NCBI RefSeq assembly: GCF_001625305.1 | Contig: NW_017802381.1 | Location: forward strand, 1,186,365-1,250,364 | Length of the DNA stretch: 64,000 bases | Direction: 5' to 3' | From: Branchiostoma belcheri | Lineage: Eukaryota > Chordata > Leptocardii > Amphioxiformes > Branchiostomatidae | Part shown: in pieces, positions 44,901-54,800 of the stretch | Numbering within the stretch: the stretch's first letter is position 1 | Layout: each line of letters starts with the position of its first letter | Notes under the pieces: generated by a model | Database searches by the model: none | What the model was told of the DNA's origin: nothing | What the model saw: the letters and a program-made list of their open reading frames with translations, nothing else | Made by a program: the position numbers and the translations under genes

Positions 44901-45263
44901 ATGATTGCAATGACCTTGTTTGGCAGCTGTGTCTACTTTGCAGAGATGGAACAACCGGAGACCAACTGGCAGAGTATTCCGGACACGTTCTGGTGGGTCA
45001 TCATCACCATGACAACCGTTGGGTACGGAGACCACTTCCCACTCACCACGGCGGGGAAAATAGTCGGCAGCGTTTGTGTCGTTTCCGGTATCCTGACCTT
45101 GGCGCTTCCAAGCCCCGCCATTGTCGCTAACTTTAACAAAAATAACGAAATGTCAAAGAACGTTATATCAGAGGAGATCTTGGAGGAACGGCTGAGGTCA
45201 GACATGGAGAGAATAAAGCGGAAGACACCAAGGAGTTTGATAAACGGTTCGGGGTATCATTAG
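40828..45263 (+). CDS. Kv-C: Shaker (Kv1)-type voltage-gated potassium channel subunit
   Basis: Exons 40828-40924 and 43942-45263, phase 1 (G|CT gives Ala), encode 472 residues. T1 at about 53-155 (HIRLNVSGMIFRISESTLHQ, YFFDRHRPSFEAIF) has the same enlarged loop as Kv-B (QKRSEHDENRLIRPKNVP). S2 keeps WFCLELIIRF with the gating-charge Phe and Glu; S3 has the conserved Asp (NIFDFLAIAPYF); S4 is FVRLLRLFRIVRIFKLSRH; filter TTVGYGD near residue 390; the external TEA position is Phe (GYGDHFP). S6 ends LALPSPAIVANFNKNNEMSK, with PSP in place of PVP and without Shaker's NFNYFY. Sequon PNST in the S1-S2 loop. The C-terminus is short (ends GSGYH) with no Kv1 PDZ ligand. Intact frame; a K+ channel subunit likely at the cell surface, able in principle to co-assemble with Kv-A and Kv-B. 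Confidence 0.92.
41293..41983 (-). mobile_element. tagged-superfamily element, TTCGCCAA tag (copy 3)
   Basis: 3' end ACTAGAGTGCCACGATCTTA then TACCTTCGCC at left, 5' hairpin ACCTTCTTGGCGAAGGTAA at right, with a CA microsatellite just inside. Lies in the Kv-C intron, minus orientation. Confidence 0.8.
41885..41932. repeat. CA dinucleotide microsatellite
   Basis: About 24 uninterrupted CA units, at the conserved microsatellite position of the host element. Confidence 0.95.
41991..42870 (+). mobile_element. tagged-superfamily element, TTCGCCAA tag (copy 4)
   Basis: 5' end TACCTTCGCCAAGAAGGTTA, core with ACTGCAGCGGAACCTC and GATATCTCGCGATCTGGACA, 3' end TTTGGCGAAGGTATGAGATC then GTGCAACTCCTG (diverged from CTAG). 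Starts only 7 bases after the preceding inverted copy. Confidence 0.8.
43085..43120 (+). repeat. isolated 3' end of a tagged element
   Basis: TTTATGGAGGAATGAGACCG then CCGAATTCTA resembles the CATGGAGGTATGAGATCTCG/GAATTCTAG end of the TCCATGA subfamily. Confidence 0.4.
43374..43735 (+). mobile_element. LINE C-terminus and 3' end in the Kv-C intron
   Basis: Reads FVVFNCSFYENARNELN, a middle KLTDKEKTFLLLTSQNPQIL and ends HGLQKRSQTLQT at 43587-43589, matching the layout of 1-712 (VVNCTLYSNERDF, LNQSEKFLFLM, VKKREEVEQ). A 3' UTR follows with AATAAA near 43720. 5'-truncated. Confidence 0.7.
43942..45263 (+). CDS. Kv-C exon 2 (T1, S1-S6, C-terminus)
   Basis: Acceptor CTCTATTATGTAG, phase 1; stop TAG at 45261-45263. 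Contains ALLLSKATHDEYK, all of T1 and the channel core in one exon, the same arrangement as Kv-B. Confidence 0.96.
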
Positions 45264-45440
45264 GTAAACAAGAAAGCTTTTTTAAATAAGCTGACCGGAG
45301 GCCAAAATGGGAATAGCTGGTTGGATAGCATGAGTACGTACTATATTAATATAATAGGTCACCTTGGTTACTTGAAATGTAGCAATGCTAAAAAGAGTGA
45401 ATTTAGATGAAGTCTGCTTATAACATAGCTGTTTTTAAGA

Positions 45441-45632
45441 CAAGTCAAGTCAATCTTTATTGCACAACAATTGTAACGGGTACAATCCATGGCAAAGTCT
45501 TCATTACTACATATCTACTCTCACGTCTACAGTGATACCTACAAGTTCTATGTATCGAAAATAACATTATACTATTTCATAAGCCATGTATATGTATGGA
45601 ACATGGCTTATTACATGATAACGTACATGTCT
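45441..45632 (-). repeat. repeat shared with the downstream flank of Kv-B
   Basis: Colinear with 37285-37500 (AAGTCAATCTTTATTGCACA, ACAATTGTAACGGG, TACTACATATCTACTCTC). It lies about 180 bp behind the Kv-C stop; the Kv-B counterpart lies about 260 bp behind its stop. Confidence 0.55.
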
Positions 45633-45677
45633 TAATGATGATGATGATGATGACTGGTTTATTATTCACATAAACAA

Positions 45678-46586
45678 ACTAGAGTTCCCCGATCTCATAC
45701 CTTCGCCATTGAATGATGTTAATCTTTATGGCTGACAAATTATAGATCATTCCCCCTGATTGTGCAAATAGCATCCTAATTTTCATAAATTATATCAGTT
45801 TATCATATTCTCAACCAAAAGACAGTCTTATATTAACATACAATGCCATTCTAGCATTTCCTCATAAATTATGCAAATGAGGCCCTAATTTGATTATATT
45901 ATGTTTAATGATGTTGACCTTCAAATACCCCAAGTATGAAATTCCAGGCAGTTATCATTACAGAATTATAACATTTTTTCATTAATTATGCAAATTGAGT
46001 CTTCATTTACATAATCAATATGTGCCTGTGTTTATCTCGTTCTCAATTACCAATGTCACAAGCTTCAATAGTCCTATGATGGAATGCAGCTGATTTATAA
46101 AATTTCCCCATAAATTATGCAAATCACATCCATATTTGCATAATTGTCACATAATTATATTAAGCATCACGTAAGCTACCTGAATTCCAAAAATCATGAC
46201 GATCCGTTAACCAGTTCTTGAGTTATTCTTTTCTGAATATTTTCAAACAGATAGCCCTGCAGTTCCAGGGCAAGCCGCTAGGGGGCCCAAACTCACGTCA
46301 CTTCTTCCCCAGCACAAGAGCTACCCACCATGCAAATTTCGTCACCCTAACATGTCTAGATCATGAGATATCAAAACCAGAAGTTCAGCTGCAGTACCAT
46401 AACAAGCCGCTAGGTGGTCCAAAATCTAATCATTTCGAGCTCTCATCAAGACCTACCCACCCGCCAAATATCAAGATAATCCATCTAAGCTTTCTCGAGT
46501 TATGCTGTTGACAGACAGACAGACAGACACACAGACAGACACACGGCCAGGAAAACATAACCTTCGTCAATTCTTGGCGAAGGTAA
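45678..46586 (-). mobile_element. tagged-superfamily element, TTCGCCAA tag (copy 5)
   Basis: 3' end ACTAGAGTTCCCCGATCTCA at left, 5' hairpin TTCTTGGCGAAGGTAA at right. Colinear with 17177-18102 throughout. The microsatellite is reduced to GACA units at about 46513-46540. Confidence 0.85.
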
Positions 46587-46589
46587 TAA

Positions 46590-47386
46590 CAAATACATCG
46601 ACATACAGGTATAAAATTCGGTGGCAGCCTAAATGGCTGAATTGTAGACTTTTTTACAATTTAAAATCTTGAGAATATTATCAATTGAGACTTCAATACA
46701 AACACTACATATACATAGAAAATACAAATTCAAAGTACGAAAAGCCTGTTCGGTCAGTACAACAACCAGTATGTTACAGAACTTGCGTATCGTTCAGAAA
46801 CTTTGTCAAATAGTATATAGAGCCATAGAGCTCTTATCGGACAGTTCTGTGTCTGAGAGTTTGTAGCTGTTTACTCGATCTGGTAGTCCTGCCGGATATG
46901 GCCTCACGGCAAGGTGGCAACCAGTTTCTGTAGGTCGGCGATTTCAGTTTTTTCCACTTCGCAAGTAGTGAGTCGTTGAGATATGAAATATGCCGCCAAT
47001 CAAATGCTGTAATTTGTCAATAATCTTTGCTGCTAGCACGTGCTTAAGGCCTTTTCTACACAGTATATGTAAATATTTCTCATTGTCACAGGAACGTAGT
47101 TTCATGACTTCACGGGAATAAAGTCCACCGGTCATCATTTCATCGTATTATAACCCAGTTATTCGGAGGTAATACTGGATCAGCGTAAAGGTTAACAGTC
47201 CATAATATGAAACCTTCTGAAGTTTTCCATGGCCTCATAGTTGTTAGTTCTGTTGGTATTTCGTTCCTTTTTACAGATAAAAGATAAATAGATAATTATA
47301 TGAATGTGTTTTCCTGATAATTGTTTTCTATTACTAATTGTAATCAGCAAATGGCACCTATCAACATTCATGGAATCCTCATACAC
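46590..47386. other. unrecognised stretch
   Basis: Short frames on both strands of no recognised family. Confidence 0.35.
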
Positions 47387-47389
47387 TAT

Positions 47390-47950
47390 GGCCGTGTTTA
47401 AGTGAAGTCACCCAAGGTGCTTTACATGTGGTTTACCCAGAAGCCGGTTTCAAGTGGCTCCATCTGAACGCTCCGAAATCACATTGAAAGCGCCTCGATC
47501 CCAAGCCACTTCTAGAGGTGGTTTCGAATCGGTTTTCCCGCATCGCGATTTGCGTCTGAACGCAATGTGATTTCAGTGTGACTTCACTTGGTCATGGATT
47601 ACGGGGTGATATTTCTTTATTTATACGCAATACCAAATTTTACGTGTCAGCAACTTAAAGAGTAGTAATGGTCAAATAATGTGTCCGTTCTAGGACGAGC
47701 TTCACCGCCTCTGGCGGGACTACGTCGGCATTCGGCCGAGATACGCTGGGAAGGGGGCACCAGCAAGCAGGTCGTTGACCCCTGACATTGATAACACGCC
47801 ACCTTGCGTGTTTTCATCAAACAACAATTAATGCAGTTTCGTAGAATCGTGATCGGACACGGTTTGCAAGGAATGTATGGCACGTGGACCAGACGTGCGG
47901 AATGTGAGTTACCCGAATCGCGGTTTGGGTGACTTCACATAAACACGGCC
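47390..47950. mobile_element. 561-bp TIR element, GGCCGTGTT ends
   Basis: Left end GGCCGTGTTTAAGTGAAGTC, right end the inverse of GGCCGTGTTTATGTGAAGTC, extending to ACCCAA. Flanks are TAT (47387-47389) and TAA (47951-47953), a possible imperfect 3-bp target duplication. Non-coding. A partial copy is at 12300-12560. Confidence 0.8.
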
Positions 47951-47970
47951 TAAATCTTTCGAGTCACTTA

Positions 47971-48363
47971 GGCCATGTTGATTTGATTATATGGATGACA
48001 TCCGCGCGCGCATGAATTTTCGGCCGTTTCCAAAAAAAAAAGTTTTCAACCATACTGTAAATCGTACAAAACAGTTGCAAAATGAGCAAAAATATACCGC
48101 AAGTTACAAAAAAATAAGTACAAACTATACCAATGTCGTAGAATGCCAAAATCAAACGAAAAAAGACGAAATTGTAAGGAAATGAACTTGAAGATTAGAT
48201 TATTCGCCTAACCATATTCTGTCCCATTTGTTCAACCCTCATGACCATGTAGATTTCATAATGAAAACAACTTTTTTTTGTCAAAACTTTTTTTTATTCG
48301 CACGCGTGCATCAGATTTGGGGCTCCCGGAGGATGTCATCCATATAATCAAATCAACATGGCC
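47971..48363. mobile_element. 393-bp TIR element, GGCCATGTTGATT ends
   Basis: Perfect TIRs of more than 30 bp beginning GGCCATGTTGATTTGATTAT. Flanked by TTA on both sides (47968-47970 and 48364-48366). A TTA duplication with GGCC ends fits a PIF/Harbinger-type MITE. Only 20 bp downstream of the previous element. Confidence 0.85.
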
Positions 48364-48748
48364 TTATGGCCACTCACACACACCCGATGCGAACCCATGC
48401 ATCACGCGATTGTCTGTAGAAATTCTGTTCAAGCCACCTTCTCCAATCGTTGGAAAACAGTCACTTGTTTCTTGTATTTCGATGTTGGATCCCCTTTTCC
48501 CAATCTAAGATACGTATTAGTAATTACTACCCCCATTAAATCTGTACACTTCTGTTTGTAGCCTTCTTTATTCAATACTATGGTTAGACAAATACCAATC
48601 TTCATGACAAAAAAATCTTCATAAGGTTAAAAACAAAACAGAAAACCCAACTTCCTGTACTATGCTAATGTGTTTTGTGAAGATCCCAAAACAGAAGTCA
48701 TTTGTGACTTAAACAATTGGGCTAACATAGACATCTATTGTTGAATTA

Positions 48749-50399
48749 GGCCACACCAATTTATTTCCTTGGTTAACGGATTCGCCGCTTCGTTTTTTTG
48801 CCAAAATGAAATAAAAATAAAAACAGAACAAAAATCCATACTCTCGGGTCCCGAATTGGGGCCCCAAAATCCACCCCGTACGTTGTATTTTTTCAAAATT
48901 TGGGCATAGTTAACAGCGTTAAAAATACATTGCTTCAAGGCAGAAACATTTTTGTAAGTGCAATTTGTTCGGAAAGCTAGGTTGCCTCTTCAAAAGTTCG
49001 TCAAAAAAAATTCTTTTGATATAGAACTCGCCCCCCACCCCCTTTGCACATGTCACCATTCGTGGGACAAAACTTCACTGACGACAGTCAAATGTACGGC
49101 AGATTTACTAAGTCATCGTGCCTGTAACAACACATCATCTCCCTTTCAGATATATGTTATATTTCATTTAGAAACACGTATTGTGTCGGAAACATGTGCT
49201 AGTAGTCGGCCGAACGTATAAACTCGGCCTGGGCGGCACATGCACACACACCTTCAAAACGATCTTTTTTCCAGGGAATATGTAAAAATAACACGACATA
49301 ACAATGTATTCTGGCATCACAAACTGTATTACTCTCAAAAAGTACAAAATCCTACCACAAACATGGAAATTTGGCAAAGTAAAACGTCCTCCATGCACGT
49401 CCATTCACTAAAGCAACTCTTTCTCACGGTCAGAAGAGTCCATTTCGAGTAGGGGGAAACAGGTTCTTTTAATTTTAGAAATTACTCTGTGAAAAATACT
49501 ACATGTGCATGTGGCATTCTAACAAAGTTACATCTTATTTAGATACCTATAAACAGGAGTACAATTGCAAATAATGCATCAATTATTACATCTAAATTTT
49601 TTAATAAAATGGTTCCCCCTACAAATAAAAATCCCCATACATCAAAGACTTTATAGTGAAACCCTAGACCATTGAATTTGTGGCAACTTGAAGAGTGTGT
49701 CAATGTGGCTATTTGTTTGAATGATGGCTACTATGTATAATGTAGCTGTAGCATACCTAAAGTGTATAATGGGAAATATAAAATGTATACTACCGGTAGT
49801 ATTTGGGATTTGGGGAAAGATAAAAAAAAATAAATAAAATATCTGTAAATTAAAGTACTAGTAGTTAATTATTTTGCCAATAACTTTTACACATTCCTGG
49901 AAATTTGTCTAAAGCATATATTTAGGATATTGTAAATTTCAAGCTCTAAATGACTTCCATATCAGCCAGACACAATAGGATGCCCAGCCCAGTGGTAAAA
50001 TAATAAAGCTGTGTGCCCTAAACAATGGGATCTGAACAGAGCACCCTGATTTAAACCACTCTTTGGAACTTTGAAAGATGAATAAAAGTGAAACCAGTTG
50101 GATGGGAGTCTTGTCAGTTACTGACAGTTCATACAGTAAAGATGTGTATCTTGCAAAATAATACGAATAATTGTAAAGGGATGTAAGAGAAGTTGCTCAT
50201 GTACATGTAGTAATGGTCCTTTCAGTTCAATAAGTGTCTAATATAATGTCTTATATCATTTTGTAACTTAACTTAATGGATTGCTTACTACATGGCTGTA
50301 TGGCAGGTGGTCTCAAATTTTTATTTTTTTTTTTTCGCCCGCCCGCTCCATTTTTTTTCTAGAAAAATCCGTTAACCAAGAAATTAAATTGGTGTGGCC
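48749..50399. mobile_element. 1.65-kb TIR element, GGCCACACCAATTTA ends
   Basis: Left end GGCCACACCAATTTATTTCC then TTGGTTAACGGATT; right end inverse, GGCCACACCAATTTAATTTC. Flanked by TTA (48746-48748 and 50400-50402). No transposase frame seen inside: frames are under 90 codons. Same termini and target as the neighbours. Confidence 0.8.
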
Positions 50400-50402
50400 T
50401 TA

Positions 50403-51120
50403 GTTACATATGACACACTGATTCAAAGACATAATACTGGTAGCTATCAGTGTAGAGATTGTTATCTGGCAAAATCGGTCACTATTAGAGACTCTGTCCA
50501 CAGATTGCGATCAAGATCTCTTGCCAGTACAATCTGTGACTCTACCCAAGCTTAAGGCATACATATCCCAAATTACATGTAGAGTCTGTAAATTCTCTTA
50601 AAGACCATACATGTATGACATCAAGTATCAGGTTGGAATCTACAGTTGACATGAGGATAACTACGGTATATAATGATAAAGGGATATCCTCTACTTTTCC
50701 ACCTGATCTACTTTTTAAAGCTTTAATGCTGCTCATAACCACATCATGTGTCTGTGATGACAAACACCTACTAGTATTACATTGTCCATTGTGACAAGAC
50801 CTCACATCTTTATCAGTGACTTTTATTTGTTGCTGGAGAAGTGTCATAGGACAGCAACTACCAGTACTCCAGAATACCAGTGCAGCAGGTGTGGGAAGCT
50901 GTGTGCCTCAGCCTTTGGTCTAAGAAGCCACCAGAGGATCCACCCCACCTGACGGGCTGTGCACAGAAGTCATCATCGGAGATGATGGACAACCAGAGAG
51001 AGAGAGAGGAAGTACAATGTAATCCATGTATATGTGTGTGGTGGGTCCTTTATCCTGACTCATCTTTGTCATGCTTGTTTTTTCCTACAACTATATATAC
51101 ATGTATTTGTATTGTAGAGT
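50403..51120. other. unrecognised stretch
   Basis: Nothing recognised beyond short frames; downstream flank of SYF2 on the minus strand. Confidence 0.35.
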
Positions 51121-51122
51121 GG

Positions 51123-51385
51123 ACCTTGCTGCCACAAAGTACAATAGGGGCATCATTACTGCTGGATAGCTTTAACTTAAGCAATGTTCAGACTTACTGG
51201 TAGATGTGCAAAGGCTGAACTGAACTGTGCAAAGGCTACTATTAGGTGTAACAAATTGTGTAGTGTAAAAAAAGCCAGCTGCCACCGTGCTGCATGCCTT
51301 CACAGGCCTTCACAGGCATGCAGCTGGTGTGTTGCGCTGAAGGGCAGTTATACCGGCTAGATGGATACAGACTCAACAGAACAGC
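51123..51385 (+). repeat. interspersed repeat with TATACCGGCTAGATGGATAC tail
   Basis: GCTGCCACAAAGTACAATAG, GGATAGCTTTAA, GGTGTAACAA, AGCCAGCTGCC, TGGTGTGTT and GGGCAGTTATACCGG blocks recur in order at 59278-59465 and partly at 57560-57620 and 40010-40050. The LLPQSTIGASLLLDSF reading suggests a decayed LINE C-terminus. Confidence 0.55.
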
Positions 51386-51650
51386 AAACATTGTGTGGTC
51401 AAAATTTTACAAAACTGAAGCACCCCTATACGTGCATTCCATGTCCATTGTATAAACCCCAACTCTTTTTGAACCAGTTCAAAATTTGATGGCTACCATG
51501 ACAGCTATATCAATAACTGCTGAAGGTCTTTGAGAGATCACTGAGTGATTTTTAATTTTTGGTTGCTCAAATTGTCTCCTGTCTGTAGAAACTTGGGTAC
51601 AATAGGGGGAAAATATCAGAGGAATTAAGAAGACATTCTGGCTCCAGAGT

Positions 51651-51816
51651 CTAGACGGCAGTGCCTCTCTCCAGGTTCTGTTTGATTTCTGCCGTGTACT
51701 TCCCATAGAAACGCTCGGCCTTCTTGTTGAAGCGCATGTTGCGCTCGTTAATGTAGTCGATGTCTGCATCGTCGTTGAAGCCACGTCTTCGGCTGAACTT
51801 GGCCCTCTTCTCGATC
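51651..51816 (-). CDS. SYF2: SYF2 last exon
   Basis: Acceptor TGTTTCTACAG on the minus strand; encodes [20 protein letters not shown] to LERGTAV and the stop TAG (51651-51653). The most conserved part of the protein. Confidence 0.97.
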
Positions 51817-54800
51817 CTGTAGAAACAGAAGACTTGAGTTTCAAGAGACAAACATTTCCAAATTGTTCCCCAATGACTTTTCCTTATAACCTGAATTTAC
51901 TTGTACTTGGATATCATCCTAAGTGGCTAAAGTATTTAAAATGTCTTTCACGCTTAAAAGCAGCAAATAAATCCTAGAATACAACAGATAACCAGATAAC
52001 TATTTTTTAAAATTATTTTCTAATGGACTGTGCTATTCAGGCATGCAGAAAAACATGAAGCCCTGAAAGTGACTGTTGCTACAAGATAGTGTATCTGTAC
52101 TGTTGGAATATTCTTCCACCCAAAGCAGTGTTTTAGCCAGCGTCCATCTTTCTGTCATTCGATGGAATTTTGCTGCTCATGACAGACTACAATTTTGCCC
52201 AATCTGTCATTTTCGATGGACAAAAATTGCCATGCAAAGATATACAACGTAGAAAGAGATGTCATTAAACTAAGTCTACCCAGTTGGGAAGTGTGGATGA
52301 ACAATGGGAGACACTTCAAAACGTCTTACTCCAAAGCTGCAAGAACACCATTGGTATCCACAATCGTGTGAGTGAAGACTGGTTTGATGAAACTGATAGT
52401 GAGATTCATTCAAGATCTGATTGACAGGAAGCTTTTGCATGTTGGCAAGATGACTATCACAATGCTGAAAAGCACAAGCGCTTTGCTCTCCTGAAGGCCG
52501 AGGTCCAGACCTGCATACGGGATATGTGGAAAACCTAGTGGGAGAACAAAGCACAAGGACTGCAAGCCTTTGGCCGACTTTAGACTGACGACGGTATACG
52601 ATCGCACGACAATCGTTGTGGGCGACGGCTGGCTTTAGACACATGACCAGGAAGCGTGGCGGACACCCGCAGCACAGGATAGCAAGCCGCACGCCAATTC
52701 AAAATGGCGAGAGAACCCCTTTTTTCGGCATGCTGCAGCAGATTGTTTTTATTCTGCTTTTAACTTGTTGTCCTGTGGATGAGACGCAAAGTTTGTGGCC
52801 AGCAAAGAATGAGGCACATGTACCAAGAGGGGCAATACTCCGGGTTTGAACCCGGCGTTCGGTGCTGCCGTCGGCCTGGCTTATAATATTGGCCGGGAAA
52901 TGTGGATCGGCAGATCGGTTCGTACCTGAGAAGTAGCGATTGGTGGCAGGGGATTGTACTAGACACGTTTGACGATATAAAGTCTTTGGTTTGACGACAT
53001 TTAATGATACAGGCGATGTGCTTGGACATGAAATAACGCTTGCAGGCTTATTTGCATAAGGCCAATGACCTCCCACTTCCTTCGCCGGCGATGGTTCACT
53101 TTAGACGGTGGAAAATCCTCCTCAGACCCCCCGCTGAAGGATCGCACGATAAGGTCCCGGAGGTGGTAGTGACGACGATTCGAGGATTACCGTCGTGCGA
53201 CTATTTTGATCGTCTTTGATCGTGTTTAGACGGTTGTAAAATACATCTTGACAATAAACATTCGTACGACTATTCAACCGTCGTCAGTCTAAAGTCGGCC
53301 TTTGCTGACTGACATGACATGCTCAACTTTTTCAAACTCCAAGACCAAGTCTGGCTTAGCTCCCCTTGAGCAAGGAAATACTGCCTGAAATTCAGTCTGG
53401 TTTCAGACCTCCCAGAGGAACTGTCGATATGATTTTCACTGCTAGACAAATCCAAGAGAAATGTACGGAACAGCGACAACCTCTCTTCATGGCCTTTGAT
53501 CTGCTGATTAGCTGAAGCTGGCTCCTGTAGTATAGAGGCCCTCATTATGCGCAGTCAACCACGCTGAACTGGCCACTGTGTCCGCATGCCAGACCATCGG
53601 CTTCCTAAACAGGTTCTGTTCGGTCAACTGGAACAAGGGACTCGTCCGAGGGATGGACAGAAAAAAAAAGTCTCAAAGAGTCTCTTAATTGCTTTTAAAA
53701 GTGCTACTTAAAAAGGTCATATTGACCCTGCTAATTTTCAACCACTTTGCCAAGATCGTAATGCTTGGAGGCAGCTGACATTTAACAGAGTCTCAACTTT
53801 CCAGACTGAGAGAGAAGCTGCTGCGGAGGCCAAGAGGAAGGCCAGGAAGGAGCATCAATATAAGGACTGACTACACCTGTGGACTTGCTGTCAACAGTTT
53901 GCCACTCAAAATACAGGAAATGGTATTTCACTTTCAGAGGGACAATATTTGAAATTTTCCTGGGAGAGTATGCCCCTGACCCTACGCCTTCAACACTCGT
54001 TTTGTTATTTGAGATTAAGGAAAAAAATTCAGGCTGGCTAGAATACTGACCCAAAGTGTCCCTGTCTTCATCAGAATCACACTATGGAAGTTCAACTCAA
54101 TACAAACAGGTTTACACTGATGCCCCTTGATAGTTTCTACAGTTGTCAGAATTTCTAAGAATGTCTAACTTGCAGTTTAGCAATATGATTAACATGGAAC
54201 AGTTATACTGGAATCCACAACAGAACCCCTAACCATTGTACCAGTAGCCAAGTACACAGTTGTCGCTCTTTCCTTTTATATATCAGTAACTTTGACATTA
54301 TACACTATGAAATGACACTCACTGTTTTTCCACGTCTGCAACTAGTCTGTCCACAGCCTCTTCAGAGTCTTTCCTTGTTACATCAACCAGTGTGTTCATG
54401 TCAGGGTAGAACTCCTCACCCCTGTGTACAAACCAAACATGGTTACATTAATCACTGACAGTATGTTCTGTCAAACCATAATGATGTTCACTTGTTGGGC
54501 AGTATCATGATAACAAATAAGTATTTATATACAAGATAAATTCATCCATTGTGGTCAATACAAGCACTATGCCCCAGTGCATGTTACATTCAAGTGACTT
54601 AATTCAGTGTTCTCGCCAGGCCTTTTGAGCATAGGGGCCCCCTATGCTGTAATTTGGACCCCCTATGCTGTAATTTGGACCCCCTATATATATATGCTGT
54701 GATTTGGACCCCTATGCTGTATTTCAACCAGCATAGGGGTGTTTGTTGGGGGAGAACCTTCATAAATCTTGCCAAAAATGATAATATAACTTAAGGATGA

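Noticed and set aside
17730..46511. Repeated 97-residue frames containing KPLGG and EISKPEVQLQYHNKPLGG
   Set aside because: They recur only as the core of the tagged repeat and are not maintained in the diverged copies.
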